Assembly: GCA_948146395.1 (NCBI GenBank)
Contig: OX411543.1
Span: 26,180,026-26,244,025, forward strand
Direction: 5' to 3'
Source of the DNA: Fragum whitleyi
Lineage: Eukaryota > Mollusca > Bivalvia > Cardiida > Cardiidae
Length of the DNA stretch: 64,000 bases
Below, piece by piece: positions 57,889 to 64,000 of the stretch. Numbering within the stretch: the first letter of the stretch is position 1; every line of letters begins with the position of its first letter. A model generated the notes under the pieces. It was not told the origin of the DNA. It was given only the letters and a program-made list of their open reading frames with translations, and did not search any database. Made by a program: the position numbers and the translations under genes.

Positions 57889-58172
57889 TTGATTTGATTT
57901 GATTTAATGGAGTTTAACGCGGCTTTCAACATGATTTCAGTTATATCGCGGCGGCTGGAGCACCTAACAATGGATCCCTGGTATTTCTCTCACCAGTACA
58001 ACCATCACATTCTTTCCTAGCCTCCAGCTGCTATCTCACAAAAGTCTACGATTATCAATCCATTTGTGAGAGACAAATAGTCGGAAAGAGTGAGTGCCCC
58101 CGTCGGGGATCGAACCCGGGCACTCTAGAATGACAGTCCGACGCGCTACCAACTGCGCTATGACGGCGGCCC
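57889..58172 (-). mobile_element. tRNA-derived SINE, full length, 14 bp target duplication
   Basis: On minus: head GGCCGCCGTCATAGCGCAGT TGGTAGCGC (A box), a GTC-centred anticodon-like loop and GGTTCGATCCC (B box), about 58172-58095. The body includes GAGATAGCAGCTGGAGGCTA, and the tail GTTAAACTCCATTAAATC runs into (AAATC)n. TTCATGACTTAGAT duplicates at 57875-57888 and 58173-58186. SINEs are pol III transcripts copied by partner LINE reverse transcriptase (family knowledge). The tRNA-like head is probably not a functional tRNA: the acceptor and anticodon stems have mismatches. Confidence 0.93.
58095..58172 (-). promoter_or_regulatory. Internal pol III promoter (A and B boxes) of the SINE
   Basis: The A box TAGCGCAGTTGG and B box GGTTCGATCCC are spaced as in tRNA genes. 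The loop CTGTCAT would present GTC (Asp). Confidence 0.75.
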
Positions 58173-58337
58173 TTCATGACTTAGATGTATTCATAGCTAT
58201 TGCATAAACTACAGCTGCACTTGTCAAAAGACGGACATATAATGCGATCGTCCATGGCATCTGTGTGTCTAGTGTCCAGGGGGGAGGGTGGTTTCCACTC
58301 AATCTTCTGTTGAGAAAAAATAAAGACAGCTACTTTA

Positions 58338-58577
58338 CCCTTTTCATGCTGAACCCAGCATATTCCTGCTTTGGCAGGAGGTATAGACTAAGATCAACCT
58401 GCACATATGTGCAGTCTGATCTTATTCCATACCACTTGTTCTACATTTTTAAACTAGAAACGATTAGGGATCATATTTTCAAAATGAATATTGACCCATA
58501 GTAAGGGCATCAGGCACTTTCAGCTCTTTGATTTTAATGTAATTTTGATTTTAAACAAATATTCAGCATAACAAGTC
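58338..58577. mobile_element. piggyBac-like MITE family A (short half first)
   Basis: CCCTTTTCATGCTGAACCCA at the left, TGCACATATGTGCAGTCTGA in the body, inverse of GACTTGTTATGCTGAATATT at the right. TTTA/TTAA flanks at 58334-58337 and 58578-58581. Confidence 0.75.
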
Positions 58578-58837
58578 TTAATATGGTAAAATGTTAAATA
58601 TATGTTAAGATTTTCCAATTTAAACAGCCAATTGAATATCATTGCTAAAATTCTAAAAAAAAGAACTTAACTCCATCTAAATACACCAGCAGTTACAAGG
58701 TTAAATCCTTAAAAAGAACTTAACTCCATCTTAAATGCACCTGCAGTTGCAAGGTTTAAGAATTGAGATGAGGATATTATCCTTCAGTATTCAGAAATTT
58801 AGCACTTGCATTTAATTATGATGTCAATATATTTCAG

Positions 58838-60784
58838 GCTGTGTTTGGTGGAATCAAAGGAAGACAACAGAAGGGGCTAAAGGTGAATCCTGTGTATGAC
58901 AGTAACCACGGAAACACCCCAAATCCTAGTCAGGATATCAATGGGAACATCAGCAATGTTCAGGTGGTTACATATACATCTATACCAGACTCTCATTCTA
59001 CAACAACAGAGAAACAATCAGCAAACAATGAGGTTGATAAAATCAGTAAAATCAGTAAAGAAAATGGCCATAGAAATCCAAGAAATGATCACACAGATTC
59101 CAATGGTAACATAGACAATTCTATTGCAAGTGCTTTTCATTCTGATAATGACATTAATATGAGGCCAATAGTCAATCTATCTGAGGCTTCCACTTATGTC
59201 ACTCCTAATAGAAATAAGAATACAAGTTTAGATATATCATATGGAAATCAAGGTAGTGTAGGTAAATCAATTGACATGTCAGACTATGAAATCAAAGTGA
59301 ACATGACAGGCAATGAAAATAAACAAGTGAAAGAGGACTTCAACAAGAATGGAATAGTTCTTGGTGTAAATGGAATAGTGGGTAAAAATGGTAGTGTAAA
59401 AAGAGAAAAGGTTGTAATTGAGTGTCATTCTATCACAACCAAACCTTTAGCAGTTCCTGTGCATTTAGGCAAACTAGATAAAAGTAAAAATGACAACCAA
59501 GATACTATAGTTGAGGACAAAAATATGAAGAACAAAATGCTAGAAAAACGAGGTTCAGGTTATGAGCTTTTAAGTTACAACAATGAAGGATATATTGCTG
59601 ATGAATCTAGTATTCATCTTGAAACAATAGATTATACAAATAAAGACAACGCTCATGTAGAAGGCCAAAACAAAATTGAACCCGAGTCTGAAAATGATAA
59701 TGTGCAAAATATATGTAAACAAGCAAATCCATGTGAATCTGAAAAAGAAACTGAGGAAAGTGATTACAAGAGCATTAGCAAAAAATATCTTGTTGATAGT
59801 CAGTACAAGGTAAATGAGAAATCCAATGCAGGAAATGATGGAGATGATTTAGTTGAATCTGCAAGCAGTATTGTTAGAACTACCAGTAGCTTTTCAAGTA
59901 CATCAGTGCAAAGTGTGAAAACTGAAATTATTACAGAAGTTCATGTACACAGGGAGGATATAAATCAAAATCATAATTACTTGAACTCTGCCTATGATTC
60001 TCTTGCCTCTGAAACAAAGCCAAAATTAGAATCAAATGTAGGGAATAGTCAAACGGAAGATAGTGCTGCAGTTGATGCATTTAATTCAGATATACAAGAA
60101 GTAACAGATCTTTTTAGTGTAATTGATAACCTGGATAATTTAGAGGTTGCATCAGTTCCACAAGGTAACGATATAACATCAGTAACACATACAGATGATG
60201 ATAGTCCTACACAAGTGAAAAATATAGAAGGCAGTACAACACAAATACACAAACATGTTGATGAAATAAATGATGCAGTAAAAGATGTTAAAGATAAAGA
60301 ATGGTCAAACTATGACAATGAGGAGGTGTCAGAATCTTCCAAATCTGTGGCTTTTTCTACTGCAGAAACTACAAAAGAAAGTGTAAGCAATGGCTACAAG
60401 ACAAACTCTTCGTCTACAAGAACTCTAAAATCTATCTTATTGACTTCAAATGGAAAATATAATACACCAGCAGATTCTCCTAACAATGATGAAAGTGATG
60501 TAACTGAAAATGTACAGGAAATTCATGAAATCAAGACTGTGAAGTTTTCAGAGGATACTGTGTTCAATGAAAACAAATCAAAAAGATATAGACTAGACAA
60601 GATGGAGAAAATAAATTTGAGGGAAATATATCGAGGAAAAATCAGTTGTGACTCTGCCATTGCCAAAATGAATCCAATCTTTCATGATGATATGGATTCT
60701 CAAGATATTGAGAAAAGTATGTCAGAAGATGAGAAGATTGCATACCAGATTGCATTAAGGAAAATGATGAAATCCACAGGAAAG
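58838..60784 (+). CDS. Large internal coding exon of an unrecognised Ser/Asn/Asp-rich protein
   Basis: The acceptor TATATTTCAG precedes GCTGTGTTTGG and the donor is AAG|GTATTT at 60785. The 1947 bp give 649 codons without a stop, phase 0 at both ends. The open frame runs past the donor only into a MITE (from 60821), so that extension is not coding. The encoded stretch has few hydrophobics, no membrane span and no signal peptide, and looks disordered. Visible motifs, counted from the first residue: NPVY (17-20) in GLKVNPVYD and NPIF (612-615), both NPx(Y/F) types known to bind PTB domains; YELL (242-245), a YxxPhi form; and KTVKF (566-570), an RVxF-like PP1-docking form. A more ordered C-terminal part (about 560-649) is rich in Lys/Glu/Met. 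No start codon or domain is recognised, so no function is assigned. It could be a cytoplasmic tail or a scaffold protein. Confidence 0.85.
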
Positions 60785-60838
60785 GTATTTATAAATCATT
60801 ATGTCAGCGAAAATCTGCATTTAATCCTTGTCATGCTG

Positions 60839-61616
60839 AACAAGAGGACCATAGTGGTCCTAAATCACTTACCTGAGTTAACCATCTTAGATCTGACTTC
60901 TTGACCTCAATTATTTCACGAAGACAATCATTCAAACCAAATTTCAGATTGATTAAGCTAATATGGCCTCTACAGTGGCTACAAGGGTTTTCCAAATTTT
61001 ACCTTGTGACCTAGTTTTTGACCCCACTTGACCCTATTCCATACTAGACAGAGATTTTTCAACAAGACAATCAATATGACCAATTTTTAGGATGGTTGAT
61101 CCAGAAATAAGGTACAAGGTTTTTTCTAAGATTTAACTCTCACAGTGACCTAGTTTTTGACCCAATTTCAAACCTGGCTGAGATTTTAGAAAGACAACTA
61201 ATCTGACCAATTTTCAGGTTGATTGAGCCAAAAATATGGCCACTAGAAGGTCTACAAGGTTTTTCTAGGATTTGACCTTGTGACCAAGTTTTTGGACCCC
61301 ACTTGACCCAATTTAGAACTTGACTGAGATTTCATCAAGACAATCAATCTGACCACTTTTTAGGTTGATGGCCCAAAAAAGTGTCTTTAAGGTTTTACTA
61401 AGATTTGACCTTGTGACCTAGTTTTTGACCCTACTTGACCCAATTTTGAACTCACTCGAGATTTTACCAAGACAATTATCCTGACCAATTTTTAGGTTGA
61501 TCATGCAAAAGTTATGGCCTCTAGAGTGTCTACAAGGTAAATGAGGAAGACACACATCAGACATCATGCAACCACAAAAGCGCACCTTGAGCACTTGTAA
61601 CTCAGGTGAGCTAATA
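60839..61616 (-). mobile_element. HINE-like element, H2-type, nested in the intron
   Basis: On minus: 5' TATTAGCTCACCTGAGTTAC AAGTGCTCAAGG; units with GACCTAGTTTTTGACC inverse and GGCCTCTAGAGTGTC inverse; 3' end GGACCACTATGGTCCTCTTG. The hairpin GGACCActATGGTCC is followed by TCTTG. Confidence 0.8.
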
Positions 61617-61763
61617 AAAATCTTAGTTAAATTTACATTAATATCAAAGTGCTGAAAGCACTGGATGCGTTTATTGTGAATCAGTTATTCTTTGAAAATG
61701 TAATTTATAAACTTTTCTGTTTTACAAAGGAAAACCAGGTAGTATAGAATACATGCAGTTTAA

Positions 61764-62004
61764 CGCTTGTCATGCTATATTAAAATCCTCTTTCAGAATT
61801 GCACTGATATCAAAGTACTGAAAGCCCTAGAATCCAAGGGTGTAGATAATCTTTCTTGCTGGAGATTAAACTTATTAACAACTCTGCCTTGAAAGGGTGC
61901 AGACAGGTGGTGTGGACTAAGATCAGACTGCACATAGGTGCAGGCTGATCTTTGTCTATACATTCTGTCAAAACAGGAATATTCCGGGTTCAGCGTGACA
62001 AGCG
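61764..62004. mobile_element. piggyBac-like MITE family A, nested copy
   Basis: CGCTTGTCATGCTATATTAA and inverse of CGCTTGTCACGCTGAACCCG; TTAA at 61760-61763, TAAA on the right. Confidence 0.75.
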
Positions 62005-62565
62005 TAAATCTTTGAGTAAAGCTCCTGTCAAAACAGGAATATTCTAGGTTCAGCATGACAAGAGTTTATCTATGTGCAATGTACATTCTTAGTATCACTT
62101 TTTGGAATAAGCTCAATTATTCCTCAATTCTATGTTTCAAATATGTGATAAATAAAATGATAACATGATGAAATGACCACAAATATTCTCATCTATCCAA
62201 GACTGTGTGAATGTATATAAAGCTGATAAGTGTAGCAATTGCAAAATTTAGAGTCAAACAACAAAAACTTTAACTTGTTCCACTACAAAAGATTGGAAGT
62301 ATACTCTTTCTTTGACTACAAAAGAGGGCTCAGAAAATATGCAAGTTTACTAATGTTATCTTTTGCAACACAAACTTTGTGTCACATTAAAATATTTTAT
62401 CTTATAACTATACAAGTATCCGTATGATAACAACCCGTATGATATTTTTTATGATATCACATAGTTATTTTTAGAACAATAATATCATACAGTTATTTTT
62501 AGAAACTAGCATTTAAGTTAGAAACATCGACTAAAACAAGACAAAAAGAGGTTATAAGATAAATA

Positions 62566-62710
62566 TAATACGTACTAAGTGTATTGTATGAAAAAATATC
62601 TAACTCGGTTGTGAGAATTGGTAATTGTCTCGGCAGAGCCTCGACAATGATCAATTCTCCCAACCTCGTTAGATATTTTTTTCCATACAAAACACTAAGT
62701 ACGTATTATA
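62566..62710. mobile_element. Palindromic MITE family D, copy 2
   Basis: AATACGTACTAAGTGTATTG opposes CAAAACACTAAGTACGTATT. AAAAATATCTAACTCGGTTG is opposed by CAACCTCGTTAGATATTTTT. The centre is TCTCGGCAGAGCCTCGA. Arms are ~60 bp. Confidence 0.8.
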
Positions 62711-62901
62711 TATATATCATTTATAATATTTATAATATTGATGGCAAATGAGAAATCATTCAGTAGTATTTTTTTTTTCTAAGAGCAGCAACATGACAAA
62801 CCCAGAAAGTTGGAAGGGAAATAAATCAAATTTATAGTAGTAGTGAATCAGCATTGCTTATCTCCCTTTAGGATCTACTTGAATTATTATTAAAATTACA
62901 G

Positions 62902-62967
62902 GGTAAAGATCCTACAAGCCCAGCATATAGAGACCATTACTTGATACTGAAAGCCAATGGAATAGGG
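62902..62967 (+). CDS. Second coding exon of the same gene (66 bp, phase 0)
   Basis: The acceptor AAAATTACAG has a weak pyrimidine tract; the donor GTGAGT is strong. The 22 codons read GKDPTSPAYRDHYLILKANG IG, in the frame set by the preceding exon (…MMKSTGK then GKDPTSPAY). This supports a splice of 60784 to 62902, although another small exon between cannot be excluded. The sequence is hydrophilic, and I recognise no domain. Confidence 0.75.
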
Positions 62968-63972
62968 GTGAGTGCTTGATATTATATATCAATGCTGGTA
63001 CCAATAGATCATTCGTCTGTCCATTAGTCCTGTCCTCAAAACGTATCAAAAAAATGTAACCATGTCTAATTTCTTACCAGTTAAAGATACAATTTTCATA
63101 CTCTATTTGAAGGTGGATCTCATTATATGGTATCCTGTGATACCAAGGTCGTTATCTTACAAGGTGAAAATATAGAGAGTAACTTATTCGTGTCTTAAAA
63201 TATCAATGTTATCTGGTCGCGGTTGGGAGAATTTATCATGACGAAGCTTTGCTTCGTCATGATAGTTTCTCACTGCCATGACCAGATAACATTGATATTT
63301 TAAGACACTTACATGTTGTTCTATTTATCATGCAACCTTTAAACCCGTAAAAATCAAAGAAATTCAGGCAAAAGAATAAGCAAATTTAAACTAAAATTTG
63401 AATTAACTCGATTAGAAGCTTGTTTTATCTACAGCAACAAAATAAATGATTAGTACAAACTGAATGTTATATTATAATCTTTTTTGTTAACTTCATGAAT
63501 GATGCTAAAGAATGCTTTGAAAAAGTATGTATAAAAGAAACTAGAACATTTTAGTACAGCGCAATTTAATGGTGGGAATTGTAATGATAAAAAGCAAAGA
63601 TTTGGCAATTTTAGAAATCTTGTTCTCCAAAATAACAAGACCTAGGACAATCAAGTTTGGTATACAACACAACCAGATAGTTACCTACCTAGTTTGTTCA
63701 AGTTATACCCTTGGTTTCAAAAACAGTCCCATCTCATAGAGCAAATTTGATAACATAAAAAAATACACCTGAATTTTAGCAACTTAAAAAATCTCTTTCT
63801 CCAAAAATTTCAATAGTAAGGGATTATGCACATCATAACCAGGTGGTTACCTATCAATTCTGTACAAATTATGTCATTAAGTTACGAAACAGCCTCACCC
63901 AACCTAGGGGCCATTTTTTATAAAAAGGTAATAAATTTTGATACTTTAAAATTATTGAATTTTTTCTTTCAG
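62968..63972 (+). other. Intron with a palindromic MITE
   Basis: GT-AG intron. Apart from the hairpin at 63191-63307, it is AT-rich with ACCAGATAGTTACCTACC / ACCAGGTGGTTACCTATC direct repeats about 165 bp apart (63671 and 63839), probably an eroded minisatellite. Confidence 0.7.
63191..63307. mobile_element. Palindromic MITE, 117 bp
   Basis: TGTCTTAAAATATCAATGTT, ATCTGGTC, ... GACCAGATAACATTGATATT, TTAAGACA, with an inner stem TCATGACGAAGC/GCTTCGTCATGA. Nearly the whole element pairs. Confidence 0.85.
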
Positions 63973-64000
63973 AATTCAGCAGCAGATGGCATACAGACAG
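63973..64000 (+). CDS. Third coding exon, cut by window edge
   Basis: The acceptor TTTTTTCTTTCAG has a good pyrimidine tract. The exon reads NSAADGIQT in the phase set by the previous exon and continues beyond the window. Confidence 0.7.

Larger units (their letters stand above)
60821..62068. mobile_element. piggyBac-like MITE family A, split by two insertions
   Basis: The left end is TTAATCCTTGTCATGCTGAA and the right end CAGCATGACAAGAGTTTA. Interruptions: an HINE-like element (60839-61616) and a second MITE A (61764-62004). The host MITE grew from about 245 bp to 1.25 kb. Confidence 0.75.
60785..62901 (+). other. Intron with nested repeats
   Basis: GT-AG intron. It holds a MITE A (60821-62068) interrupted twice, then a MITE D hairpin at 62566-62710. 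62072-62565 shows no feature beyond ATATCATACAGTTATTTTTA GAA repeated at about 62430-62510. Confidence 0.75.

Noticed and set aside
58095..58172. tRNA-Asp gene on minus
   Set aside because: A and B boxes are good, but the anticodon stem pairs poorly, and the sequence continues into a SINE body and tail with a target duplication.
60785..60904. C-terminal 40 codons of the long frame from 58841
   Set aside because: They lie after a GT donor and run into a MITE terminus and an HINE-like end, so they are intronic.

Overview
This is an AT-rich eukaryotic window, probably from a heterodont bivalve. That assignment is an inference from the repeat types: T-run-inserted elements with central minisatellites like the oyster pearl/CvA type, TTAA-flanked MITEs and a tRNA-derived SINE. 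There are no operons and no long open frames over the first ~56 kb. The only convincing host gene enters from about 58.8 kb on the + strand and leaves through the right edge.

Layout. 1-1.9 kb is a minisatellite-bearing element cut by the window edge. 2-13 kb is non-coding with small hairpin MITEs and tRNA-like SINE remnants. 13-17.5 kb holds two elements of the hairpin-TCTTG type, one of ~3 kb. 17.6-24.7 kb holds SINE/MITE fragments, a relatively CpG-rich stretch and a dead Tc1/mariner transposon with both TIRs and TA target duplications. 24.8-34.5 kb is a dense block of minisatellite-bearing elements, including a nested pair and a large inverted pair. 35-46 kb has TTAA MITEs and a 2.3 kb near-perfect palindromic fold-back transposon with a TTGAC target duplication. 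46.7-56.3 kb is one old element swollen from an inferred few hundred bp to 9.7 kb by an 8.3 kb fold-back insertion (target duplication TTGAA) that itself contains further nested elements. 57-58.2 kb has a TTAA MITE and a SINE with a perfect 14 bp target duplication. 58.8-64 kb has a 1947 bp coding exon, a 66 bp exon and the start of a third, all phase 0, with repeats nested in the introns.

No function is assigned to the gene. It is hydrophilic, Ser/Asn/Asp-rich and probably disordered, with two NPx(Y/F) motifs and an RVxF-like motif. The repeats fall into three groups. (1) Helentron/HINE-like elements begin T-run-TTTAGCTC (or TATGCCCC, TTTAGTCCCC) and end in a short hairpin followed by TCTTG. 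(2) TIR elements include TTAA-target MITEs with 5'-CCCT termini (piggyBac-like), a TA-target MITE and a Tc1. (3) A fold-back family has ~1.1 kb arms, 5'-CAC termini and 5 bp target duplications.

All boundaries were read by eye. Percent identities and family names would need alignment and library searches.
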